From JBKPNX01 sp046732855 (GTDB lineage Bacteria > Pseudomonadota > Alphaproteobacteria > Geminicoccales > Geminicoccaceae): a DNA stretch of 37,241 nt. Of this stretch, positions 7,731 to 15,635 are shown in pieces. Position numbers and translations under genes: made by a program. Each line of letters begins with the position of its first letter. Position 1 is the stretch's first letter. The notes under the pieces are model-generated. The model saw only the letters and a program-made list of their open reading frames with translations. It was not told the origin of the DNA and made no database searches. The stretch is taken from positions 1 to 37,241 of the forward strand of contig JBKPNX010000013.1 of NCBI GenBank assembly GCA_046732855.1. The letters are read 5' to 3'.

Positions 7731-8912
7731 TTACTGCGCGATCAGAGCTTCAAAAGCCCAGGAGGGAATATCGCCTGAGTTGGGCGGGGCGCTTTGCCAC
7801 GGGTCGGGTTGCATCGCGAGGGCGCGCCCCGCGTCGAAAGCTGCCCGCATTTGGATTGGGTCGAATGCGAGCACGTCTTTGCCGATCTTTACGTCGTCGG
7901 GAATCCCCACCGTATGGAAGGAGTAGCCTAGTACCTTTGTCCCGAAGTAAGACCTTGTCAGAGCTGTTTGCATGGACTGTTCCATCATCACGGTGACCGT
8001 TGTTGCCGCGATCGTGCCAAGAGCCAGGCGTAGGGCCTCAGGGGGCTCCGTCACCTTGCCGTTGTCAATCAGGTACAGATTGCCCGGGCCGTGGAGTGGA
8101 GGATTGGGTTTCCGCGTCCCGGCCATCCCTGGGACCACCAAATTCGAACGGGCGGCCCCGTCGACGAACAAATGGCCATCTATTTCCACCGGCGGAAAGA
8201 CGATGGGGAAGGAGGCGGAGGCCAGTAATACCTTGCGATAGAGCTCTAAATCCCCTGCCTTCGCGATCAACGACATATTCCAGACCCAGGTCTGACCGTA
8301 GTCGATGTTGGTGGTGCCCACAAACAACATCCGATTTTCATCGTACGCTTCAGCCACGCGCCGCAAAGTCTCCGCGGTGACATATTTGGCAATCATTGCC
8401 CGCAACGGAGCAGTGTCTTCTAATGACTCGGCACCCGACAGCAGGCTGATGATCCCTCTATCCTTATAGATGTCGTCTTTCGTGACTCCCGTGTACATCT
8501 CTTCCAACGTCGCATCGTCGGCAGGGGTGCCGAGAAGGGCGTGGGTGGCCAGCAACGCACCGGTGCTAACGCCGCCGACGATATCGAACTGCGGGCGCCG
8601 TCCGCTCTCGCGCCAGCCCATGAGGAAGCCCGCGCCGAAGGCGCCGTTCTGGCCACCGCCGGAGAGGGACAGAATGTTCAACGCATGTCCGCGCTTGCGC
8701 TCCAGGTAACGTACGACATTATCGCCCGGAACGGCCGTTGCTGCGGCATAGATGGGCGACGGTTGGGTCGAATTCAGCGGTTCATAGCCATTCGGGAGCG
8801 TGGCGTACGATGGTGCATTTGAAGAGAGCACGCGCTCAGGAGGCGATGCACAGGCCGCCAGAAGCAGCAAAGCGAAAGAACCCTGCAAAACCAGGAATTT
8901 CTTGTGTTCCAT
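7731..8912 (-). CDS. Patatin-like phospholipase lipoprotein
   Basis: A 393-residue protein; ATG 8912 has AGGGGAG just upstream. A lipoprotein signal (FALLLLAAC, Cys21) predicts lipid anchoring in the inner or outer membrane. The patatin catalytic set is complete: glycine-rich oxyanion loop LSLSGGGQNGAFGAG at 82-95, nucleophile GGVSTGA with Ser116, and DGA with Asp251 in FVDGAARSN. The Ser-Asp dyad hydrolyses acyl esters of phospholipids or other lipids. The C-terminal half (VTVMMEQSMQTALTRSYFG, SYSFHTVGIPDD-like) is typical of bacterial patatin lipoproteins of this length. It stands alone between two gene-poor stretches. Whether it acts on self or foreign membranes cannot be told. Confidence 0.92.
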   Translation of the reverse strand: MEHKKFLVLQGSFALLLLAACASPPERVLSSNAPSYATLPNGYEPLNSTQPSPIYAAATAVPGDNVVRYLERKRGHALNILSLSGGGQNGAFGAGFLMGWRESGRRPQFDIVGGVSTGALLATHALLGTPADDATLEEMYTGVTKDDIYKDRGIISLLSGAESLEDTAPLRAMIAKYVTAETLRRVAEAYDENRMLFVGTTNIDYGQTWVWNMSLIAKAGDLELYRKVLLASASFPIVFPPVEIDGHLFVDGAARSNLVVPGMAGTRKPNPPLHGPGNLYLIDNGKVTEPPEALRLALGTIAATTVTVMMEQSMQTALTRSYFGTKVLGYSFHTVGIPDDVKIGKDVLAFDPIQMRAAFDAGRALAMQPDPWQSAPPNSGDIPSWAFEALIAQ

Positions 8913-9339
8913 GCTCCCCTCCGGTCTGCAAGAAAGTAGCAAAATCGATCGGCCCACGCAGTTTTCTGCCCAACTTCGCCTAGTGCTCTGCCCTGCCACA
9001 CTCGCGAGGACCGGCACCGATGGCTATCACCAGAGCCTCTCCGTAGGTAATGCCAAAATGGATGTTTTACGGACATCGATCCTTGCTCGTACTTGTTTTG
9101 GATCACCCTCGGCAAGATCAGGCGTAGCACCCACATACACCGCTCGCCGTAGCATATCTTGCCCTTGGCGCCGAGGGGATGATAATTGCCATGGTCGCGC
9201 CCCATGCCGGCTAGGCCAAGTGCCAGAGCAACTCCGAAGAGCCGAGGCGTGCGCGCGGACGGCCTCATCCCTCGATGACCAGGACGCCGCGAGCCATGAG
9301 GCGATGGGTTACGTTTGTCAACACCACCCGCCTCGACCC
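8913..9339. other. Intergenic stretch upstream of the patatin gene
   Basis: About 430 bases with no supportable gene. It should hold the promoter of the patatin lipoprotein gene, but no convincing -35/-10 pair was recognised. The right end merges into the TPR relic. Confidence 0.35.
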
Positions 9340-9735
9340 CGGCGACATGTACATCGCTGTCGACCGCGCCAACTGGCTGGTTCGGGTCGACAAGCCCGCG
9401 AGGCTCTGGAAGCGGCGATGCAACGCGATCCCTCTTCGCCGACGCGGCTCTGGAAATCCGCTACAACACGCTTTTTCGCTCGAAGCGCTACGAGGAGGCC
9501 ATCGCCGCCCTCCGCAACACGCCCGACCTGGCATGACATGCCTATATCGCGGCGGCCTACGCGCATGTCGACCGGCTCGATGAGGCGCGTCGGGAGGTCG
9601 CCGACTTTCTGACGGCCAGTCCAACGCCACGACCGCGCTGGTCGCCGCCGCGGAACCCTACGCGGAGTCGGCGCTGCTCGAACCCCTCCCTCGACGGTCT
9701 GCGCAAGGCTGGCGCGGGACTACTGCCAATTGCCA
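9340..9735 (+). pseudogene. Relic of the C-terminal TPR part of a cyclase- or regulator-type protein
   Basis: Fragments in successive frames give a tetratricopeptide tail: REALEAAMQRDPSSPT, then EIRYNTLFRSKRYEEAIAALRNTPDLA ending in an in-frame TGA, then AYIAAAYAHVDRLDEARREVADFLTAS, then ATTALVAAAEPYAESALLEPL, then LDGLRKAGAGL in yet another frame. The motif order AYAHLGR-like, ARxxVxxFL, and a final LLDGLRKAG is typical of the C-termini of alphaproteobacterial adenylate-cyclase/TPR proteins and related TPR proteins (established pattern). At least three frame changes and a stop show it is dead. The catalytic or DNA-binding N-terminus is absent. Confidence 0.7.
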
Positions 9736-9857
9736 GTGATCCGAAGCTCGGCGTTGTTCTGTCTCTGGCTGATCGGCGACATGGGTAGCTGGATCGCCGA
9801 AGACCGAGAGCGCCGCGAAACCGGACGTCGGATCGCCGGGGCTTATGCGCACGCGCA

Positions 9858-10652
9858 TCAGTGCGCCATGAACCCGACCAGGGCATCGAGCGTGGCATCG
9901 GGCTGCTCGACCATCATCATGTGCCCGCACGCCGGCAGGGTCACGAGGCGCGCGCCCGTGATCGCCTCGGCGAGCTTCGCGGCCTGGCGCGCCGGAGTCA
10001 TGCGGTCGGCGGCGCCGGCGACGAGGAGCGTCGGGCAGCGCAGCCGGGCCGCGGCTTCCAGCCCGTCCTGGTAGGCGTTGCAGGCGGCAAGGTCGGTGTG
10101 CAGGCGTGGCCCGCTGGAGGTGCCGAGCAGGCGGAGCGCGTGGCCGAGCATCCAGCTGCCCGGCGCCTTGTGCCCGCCGAAATGCCCCGCCGGGCCGAAC
10201 CCCCAGTCGCAGATCAGCTCCGCCGCCAGCGGCTCCGGGCGCGCCGCCGCTTCGAGCAGCGCCGGGTGCACCGGCATCTTGGGCGCGGCGCCGAGCAGGG
10301 CAAGGCCGGCGATCCGATCCGCCTGGCGCGCTGCGAGATCGAGGCCGATCAAGGCGCCCATGGAATGGCCGACCAGATGCACTGCCGGCACCCGCAGCTC
10401 CTGGATCAGGTCAGCGAGCCACTCCGCCATGGCTGGCACCGCGCCCAGCAACTCGCCGCCGCTGCGGCCATGTCCCGGCAGATCCACGGCCAGCGCGTTC
10501 CAGCCGCGATAGGCGAAGTGGCGCGCCTGCAGCGGCCATACCGAATGGTCCATGCCGGCGCCGTGCACGAACAGAACGGTCGAGCGCGCGGGATCGCAGC
10601 CCTTGCCGTAGTCGGCGAGCCAAACCTTGCGGTCGTCCAGCCGGATCTCCAT
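9858..10652 (-). CDS. Alpha/beta hydrolase
   Basis: A 264-residue cytoplasmic-looking protein from ATG 10652 with no signal peptide. The fold markers are complete: VLFVHGAGMDHSVW (oxyanion loop, 26-39), VDLPGHGRSGG near 56-66, nucleophile elbow VGHSMGA with Ser97, catalytic acid Asp216 in VAGAADRMTP, and His244 in PACGHMMMVEQP. Similar proteins are annotated as esterases or aromatic-degradation hydrolases; the substrate is not deducible. It sits alone, convergent with the TPR relic and divergent from the frameshifted beta-lactamase-like gene about 290 bases away. Confidence 0.9.
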   Translation of the reverse strand: MEIRLDDRKVWLADYGKGCDPARSTVLFVHGAGMDHSVWPLQARHFAYRGWNALAVDLPGHGRSGGELLGAVPAMAEWLADLIQELRVPAVHLVGHSMGALIGLDLAARQADRIAGLALLGAAPKMPVHPALLEAAARPEPLAAELICDWGFGPAGHFGGHKAPGSWMLGHALRLLGTSSGPRLHTDLAACNAYQDGLEAAARLRCPTLLVAGAADRMTPARQAAKLAEAITGARLVTLPACGHMMMVEQPDATLDALVGFMAH

Positions 10653-10938
10653 TGCGGCCCACTAACCCCGATTTCCATGAGTTGGACACATGATCACGCT
10701 CTCGCGGGATTTTGGTAGCGGAATCACCGCGTCGATGCGAGCCGGGACGGGTGCGACGAACGAGGCACAGGAACCCGCATCAAGCTCGAGTTCTACGACG
10801 CCACGAGCATTTGACAGCGATTCGATGCCTGGGGCTGCTTTGTCGGTTAGAGACGTCGAAAGTCGGGCTTTCAGCAACCGGCTCGTTTGCGCTCGGCACC
10901 GGTGAGGGAAACGATCCAAACCAGGGGAGGTACTGTCG

Positions 10939-12469
10939 ATGCGTGTCTCGAGTTTCATCCGCAGCGCTGTCGCGATGCTGACGCTCGGCGTCGCGCTCTC
11001 CACCTCAGCTGCTCTGGCCGCCGGACTGCCGGATGACTTGGACGAATACATCAAATCCGGCATGACGGCCTGGAAGATCCCGGGACTCTCGATCGTCGTC
11101 GTGAAGGACGGCGCGGTGGTTCTCGCGGAAGGGTATGGAGTGCTCGAAGCGGGCAAGCCCGAGAAGGTGAACGAGGACACGATCTTCGCGATCGGCTCGA
11201 CCTCGAAGGCGTTCACGGCCGCGGCGATCGGCACGCTGGTCGATCAGAAGAAGATCAAGTGGGACGATCGCGTGGCCGACCGCTGGCCGGAATTCAACCT
11301 GTCTGACCCCTGGGTGACCAACGAGATCCGGGTCAGCGATCTGCTGGCCAACCACAGCGGCCTCAGCGAGGCTGCGGAAGAGATCTGGTATGGTACCGGC
11401 TACGACCGGCCGGAGCTGATCAGACGGTTGGCCGAGGCGCCGATCACACAGGGCTTCCGGTATCAGTTCCAGTATCGGAACCTGATGTTCCTCACCGCGG
11501 GCGAGCTCATTCCTCGGGTGATCGGCGCATCGTGGGATGACTACGTGACGACCGCTCTGTTCAAACCGCTGAGCATGGAGCGCACGACGACGCGACTCGC
11601 GCACATCCAGAATGAGTCGAACGTCGCGCAACCGCACCTGATCGACTACGCGGGGGAATCCGCGCCCGATTCACTACCGCAATCTCGAGAAGGTCGGGCC
11701 CGCGGGGTCGATCCTGTCGACCGCGCGGAGCATGGGCAACTGCGTGCGGATGCTCACTGACGGCGGCGCCTTCAACGGCGAGCCGTTGCTGAAGCCGGAA
11801 ACGCTCGCTTTCATCGAGCGCAGCCAGACGCCCGTCGACACGACCGGCCCCGGCGGGGAACCGCTCCCGCCGCCGCGGGCCGAGTTGCGCGCCTACGCCC
11901 TGTCCTGGGTCACGGAGAGCTATGAAGGCACCCGTCTCGTCTGGCACAACGGTAGCATCGATGGCATGTCGGCCTGGGTTGGCCTGGCGCCGGACCTGAG
12001 GTTCGGTGTGGCCGTCCTCTCCAATCTCGAAGACGCCAATCTCCGCAATGCCCTCTTTTACCGCATCGTCGATTCTTACACCGACAACAAGCTCACGGAC
12101 ATCAGCCCGGAGCTGCTCGAGCAGCGCCGCGTCGCTCTCGACCGCCGAGATCAGGCGGAGTCGCGCTGGCAGGCGCTGAATGACGCTCCGGTCAACCCCT
12201 CGCTGCCCACCAAGGACTATGCAGGCAAGTACAGCAACCCAGTCTTTGGCGAAGTCGAAATGTCGCTCGATAGGGACCAGCTCGTCTATGGACGGACGCC
12301 GACCATGATCGCCGATCTGCGTTGCCAGGAGCACAACGCGTTTCTTGGCAAGTACCGTGGCGTCGCCGAAGATCTCCGGGCAGGAAAAATCGAGGTCGAA
12401 TTCCAAGTCGAAGGCGGCAGCGCCACCGGCTTCTCAGAGGAAAACCTCCACTTCCAGGTCGTCCGCTGA
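10939..12469 (+). pseudogene. Class C beta-lactamase-like serine hydrolase, single frameshift
   Basis: ATG 10939 has GGGGAGG 8 bases upstream. The first frame encodes a signal peptide (to about residue 28), then FAIGSTSKAFTA with the SxxK pair Ser87-Lys90, a LLANHSGL motif, and a YRN at 179-181 (Y-x-N motif). Near 11650-11675 the frame changes: the upstream frame becomes nonsense and ends at 11760, while the next frame gives PIHYRNLEKVGPAGSILSTARSMGNCVRML, then YALSWVTESYEGTRLVWHNGSIDGMSAWVGLAPD (third motif HNG) and a C-terminal lipocalin-like domain to 12469. Coding quality is good on both sides, so this is either a recent mutation or a sequencing error. If intact, it would be a periplasmic penicillin-binding-protein/esterase-type hydrolase. 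Confidence 0.82.
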
Positions 12470-12826
12470 ATGCCGGTTCCTTCAGTTGCCGCAGTGCCAA
12501 TCGGCACCGTAAATAGAGAATTCTCTACCCAATTGCGGCGACCGCCCGACAAGGCTTCGGTCACGGATCACCGTAACGGCAGCTCTAGGTCACCACTTGC
12601 CGATCCGGGCCTGACCATGGCAGATCCCTCTGCGGCTTACCGCGGACAACACGCCGCACAATGTCTGGTCTGCGCCGGATTCCGGTCCCGCTGGGGCGAG
12701 GCTAGGATGGGCACTACTTAACCAGTAGCGGGCCATGGTCGCCGAGCTTGACAAGCCGGCCAGGGCCTCAGCTAGCGTCGAAGACCTTCTTTGAACGATC
12801 GAGTCGAACTTTGAGCGGGTTGGGGC
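12470..12826. other. Intergenic stretch, no gene seen
   Basis: About 357 bases lie between the convergent ends of the frameshifted serine hydrolase and the small gene at 12827-13165. No protein motif, RNA gene or clear terminator was recognised. Confidence 0.35.
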
Positions 12827-13165
12827 CTACGACCATTTCGCATCGAACAAGTCGGGATTAGTTGGACTGCGTCTAAAGGTTACCTTGCCGTTCTTAGGTA
12901 CGGCGGCACAGTTAGCAAGAACGCCACTCAGGGTAGGACCGGCAATGGCCTCGACCAACCCCCTGAGGGGCGCCGGAATACCACCGCTTTCAAGAATCGT
13001 GAACTTCACATAGTACCGACCTGTAAGGTTATCTGCGGGATCCCATTGTACCCTCCCTCCTCCCTTTGCCAGATTACCGTGGCCCATGTCCCACGTCTTA
13101 GAGCTATCGTTAGAGTTATAGCACCACCATGTCACATCGATCGGTGACTCGTTGATAATCTCCAT
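12827..13165 (-). CDS. Small uncharacterised protein, NES-VTW paralogue 1
   Basis: A 112-residue protein from ATG 13165, with a GGGAGGGAGAG tract 7 bases upstream. It begins MEIINESPIDVTWWCYNSND and continues with KTWDMGHGNLAKGGGRVQWDP, GRYYVKFTILESGG and VTFRRSPTNPDLFDAKWS. It is rich in aromatic and Asn/Gly residues and predicted mostly beta; no signal peptide. The start resembles the 102-residue protein at 15135-15443 (MQIVNES, VTW) and the two genes share an upstream element. I do not recognise the family. Possibilities such as a lectin-like or stress-related small beta protein are guesses. The two paralogues flank an intact class C beta-lactamase-like gene on the same strand. Confidence 0.65.
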   Translation of the reverse strand: MEIINESPIDVTWWCYNSNDSSKTWDMGHGNLAKGGGRVQWDPADNLTGRYYVKFTILESGGIPAPLRGLVEAIAGPTLSGVLANCAAVPKNGKVTFRRSPTNPDLFDAKWS

Positions 13166-13819
13166 CTTTCCGCTCTCCCTCCCTAGCATTGCGCGCTCAA
13201 GTCTCATCGAAGAGAGGCACATTGGCAAACGAAAACTGTTTGTTCGCGCATTAAGCAGAGACCACCTCCGTAAATCCACACCATCACCATGTATAGTGCG
13301 CGGGACTCCTCTGTAAAGGCCGGTCCGACACCACTGCTGCGGGGCTGTCGATCGTAAGCGCGGTACAGTCGAAAACTCGACCAAAAAGCCGAAGACCATG
13401 CCAAGATCCGGCGGGGCGTAGACCTTGAGCATGCGCAAGCCGCGATCTTCGCGCACCGCGGTGTCGCATAAGATCGCCACCGGGTGGGCTCGAAACAGAC
13501 ATTCAAGATCGTCACGCTCGCCACTCCCAGGGCAGCGCGCGCGGCTCGAGTCTCGGCGACGTTCATGCCGATGCCTTCCCGCATCTGCTCGCCGAACCAA
13601 GCCATCCCCGCGATCAACGGGCCTGACTGCCGATCAAGATCTCGTCGCGGGCGAACCGGGACCCAAGGCCATAGGCGATAGCTACTCGATCTGATTGCAT
13701 CCGCACCCGGACGGGTCGGCGAGCAACCTGCTCGATAGCCCTCCTCTGCGCTTTGCGCTGGCGCCGCCGCACGCGGGGCCAGGTCGAGCAGCCGGAACGG
13801 CCCGGGACCGCGTACGGCG
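13166..13819. other. Gene-poor stretch with possible degraded coding sequence
   Basis: About 650 bases lie between the small NES-VTW gene 1 and the serine hydrolase. On the minus strand, pieces in different frames look protein-like (AGMAWFGEQMREGIGMNVAETRAARAALG near 13510-13620, then HPVAILCDTAVREDRGLRMLKVYAPPDLG near 13390-13480). This suggests an old frameshifted gene, but no family could be named. It also contains the leader of the small gene downstream. Confidence 0.35.
13208..13218 (-). promoter_or_regulatory. Shared upstream element of the NES-VTW genes, copy 1
   Basis: On the minus strand GCCTCTCTTCG stands 42 bases upstream of ATG 13165. The same 11 bases stand 39 bases upstream of ATG 15443. 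Partial similarity of the surrounding leader suggests common descent of the two gene units; a regulatory role is inference. Confidence 0.4.
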
Positions 13820-14908
13820 CTACCGGCTCAGGGCCACGCAGACTACGAGTTGCTGGGCGCGCCGGAGGGTGGGAAGGACAGCCGCGCTGACCTGCGTGTT
13901 GATCGTAAAGACAACAGATGTACGTCCATCGCGCGTCGCCGCAATCAGCTGGGTATAGCCGGGGATCCAGCCCGTGTGCCCGTACACCGTGCCACACGGT
14001 GTGCGGTAGCGAAACAGACCGAGGCCGCCCGCGTTCACCCCCGGGCCGGGAGGATCGGAGTTGCCACCTCGAATGAAGCGGAACTGCTGCGCGCGAACGG
14101 GCTTGCCGAATAGTTGCCCACCAACGTAGGCGCGGACGAAACGGGCGAGATCGGCGGGGGTCGACACAATGCCGCCAGACGCCCAGGCCCAGCCGCCGAA
14201 CGCAATCGTCTCGCTCGCGTCCTCCAACTGTCCCGTGTCCTTAGGCGCATGGCCGTGGATGAGTGGCTTGGGAATGTCGACGTCTGACGGCAGGCTTGTG
14301 TGCGCGAGCCGCAGCGGTTGCAGCACTTGCCGGCTGAGTGCCCGAGCGTAGGTCGTCCCGGTGACGGACTCCACCATCAGCCCGACGACGATGTTGTCAG
14401 AGTTGGAGTACCGGTACTGCGATCCTGGCGTGAACCCAAGCGGTTCATCCGCGACGAACTTGAGCAGCGCGCGGGGCGGAGGCGCCGAGGTCGGCGACCT
14501 AATAACCGCTGGGGTGAATTCCTTGGGCGCGGTGTAGTCGGGAAGCCCGCTCGTGTGGTTGAGTAGCTGGCGTAGCGTGACCCGATGCCAGCTCTCGGGC
14601 AGATCCGGCAAACGCTCACCAATCGTGTCCTCCAGAGTCAGCAGGTTGTTCGCGACGAGCGAGAGCGCCGTCGCAGCCGAGAAGGCCTTGGACACGCTCG
14701 CAATCCGCATGTGATCGGTCGCGCGTGGGGCAGGTTCGGTGCCGATTTGGGCAACGCCAGCGGTGTGCACCCCCAGATGATGGTCTCGCTGAATCAGGAC
14801 AATCACCCCGGGGGGTCCGCCCGGCACGTCAACGAGCTGCTGCAGCGCGCGATCCAGTTCGGTGACGCGCGCGACAGACAACGGAAGGTGATCCAGCTTG
14901 CCATTCAT
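13820..14908 (-). CDS. Class C beta-lactamase-like serine hydrolase
   Basis: A 362-residue protein; ATG 14908 has GGAGG 5 bases upstream. The family triad is complete: SVSK with Ser71 and Lys74, YSN at 167-169, and HTG at 311-313 in YGHTGWIPGY. Other landmarks are LRQLLNHTSGLPDY and PGSQYRYSNSDNIVVGLMVE. These features define the beta-lactamase class C/DD-peptidase/esterase group. No clear signal peptide is present (MNGKLDHLPLSVARV), unusual for a wall-acting enzyme, so it may be cytosolic with an esterase or peptidase activity, or the N-terminus may be incomplete. It is flanked on both sides by paralogous small genes on the same strand. Confidence 0.9.
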   Translation of the reverse strand: MNGKLDHLPLSVARVTELDRALQQLVDVPGGPPGVIVLIQRDHHLGVHTAGVAQIGTEPAPRATDHMRIASVSKAFSAATALSLVANNLLTLEDTIGERLPDLPESWHRVTLRQLLNHTSGLPDYTAPKEFTPAVIRSPTSAPPPRALLKFVADEPLGFTPGSQYRYSNSDNIVVGLMVESVTGTTYARALSRQVLQPLRLAHTSLPSDVDIPKPLIHGHAPKDTGQLEDASETIAFGGWAWASGGIVSTPADLARFVRAYVGGQLFGKPVRAQQFRFIRGGNSDPPGPGVNAGGLGLFRYRTPCGTVYGHTGWIPGYTQLIAATRDGRTSVVFTINTQVSAAVLPTLRRAQQLVVCVALSR

Positions 14909-15134
14909 TGGTGCCTCCGAGGTCCCTTTTTCAGTCCGTCGATGGGAGCGCGCATTGCAGCCGGGGCTGCGTGACTGCCGCTGCAGCGGGCATGAAGTTC
15001 CTCGCAGCAAAGCGCTTACGGGCCATGCCCACATTGATCCCAGGAGGTTTCAACGCGACTCTCTCAGCAGCCTGCCAGGTCACGCTGCCCGAACGCATCC
15101 CACCCTTCGTGGGGGACGACCCCTGAGCGAGGAA

Positions 15135-15443
15135 TCAGTTCGCTTGGCGGCTAGTCTCTGCTTTTGCCCAGCCACCAGTGGTTGCTGTTCCGCTGTAAGT
15201 TATGGTTCGGTCCCGACCCACGTTACTGTCCCCGAAGTGGTCACATCCTCCGGAGCTATGGGCAGGAACCCCGGCGGTGGCCTCTGGGGAGAACATAGCA
15301 TTGGCGTCCAAGGCCACCTGGCTCAAGAAGCCCTTAGCTTTTGCCCTGAGATCGTCATGCTGAAAGGAGATCTCTCGGTCCTTGTCGCCGAGTTTGAGCC
15401 AGAACCACGTCACCATTCGGCCTGATTCGTTGACAATTTGCAT
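15135..15443 (-). CDS. Small uncharacterised protein, NES-VTW paralogue 2
   Basis: A 102-residue protein from ATG 15443, with GGGGAG 7 bases upstream. It begins MQIVNESGRMVTWFWLKLGD and continues with REISFQHDDLRAKAKGFLSQ, SPEATAGVPAHSSGGCDHFGD and RTITYSGTATTGGWAKAETS. The first 15 residues align with those of the protein at 12827-13165 (M-x-I-x-NES, VTW), after which they diverge. There is no signal peptide and no recognised family. It lies upstream of, and on the same strand as, the beta-lactamase-like gene, with a 226-base gap to that gene's start. Confidence 0.65.
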   Translation of the reverse strand: MQIVNESGRMVTWFWLKLGDKDREISFQHDDLRAKAKGFLSQVALDANAMFSPEATAGVPAHSSGGCDHFGDSNVGRDRTITYSGTATTGGWAKAETSRQAN

Positions 15444-15482
15444 CTGGAGTCTCCCCACCCTGACGTTCAGCCTCAGCATCGC

Positions 15483-15493
15483 CGAAGAGAGGC
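15483..15493 (-). promoter_or_regulatory. Shared upstream element of the NES-VTW genes, copy 2
   Basis: The same 11-base minus-strand sequence GCCTCTCTTCG as at 13208-13218, here 39 bases upstream of ATG 15443. Similar position and flanks in both genes support homology of the leaders; function is unknown. Confidence 0.4.
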
Positions 15494-15635
15494 GGGGTTT
15501 GCAAGCTTTGCCGGGTGCGCGCCACCCCACCGCCACCCCGATTGGAAGCCACTCGCGGAGAACGGAGAGACTCTCAAACGTCAAGCGCGTGCGTTGGGGA
15601 AGGCGCGAAGCGCCTATTCTCGACCCGCTTCCGCC

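Noticed and set aside
13390..13620. Protein-like fragments in two frames (AGMAWFGEQMREG; AILCDTAVREDRGLRML)
   Set aside because: Probably an old pseudogene, but no family could be named, so it is described only inside the intergenic entry.
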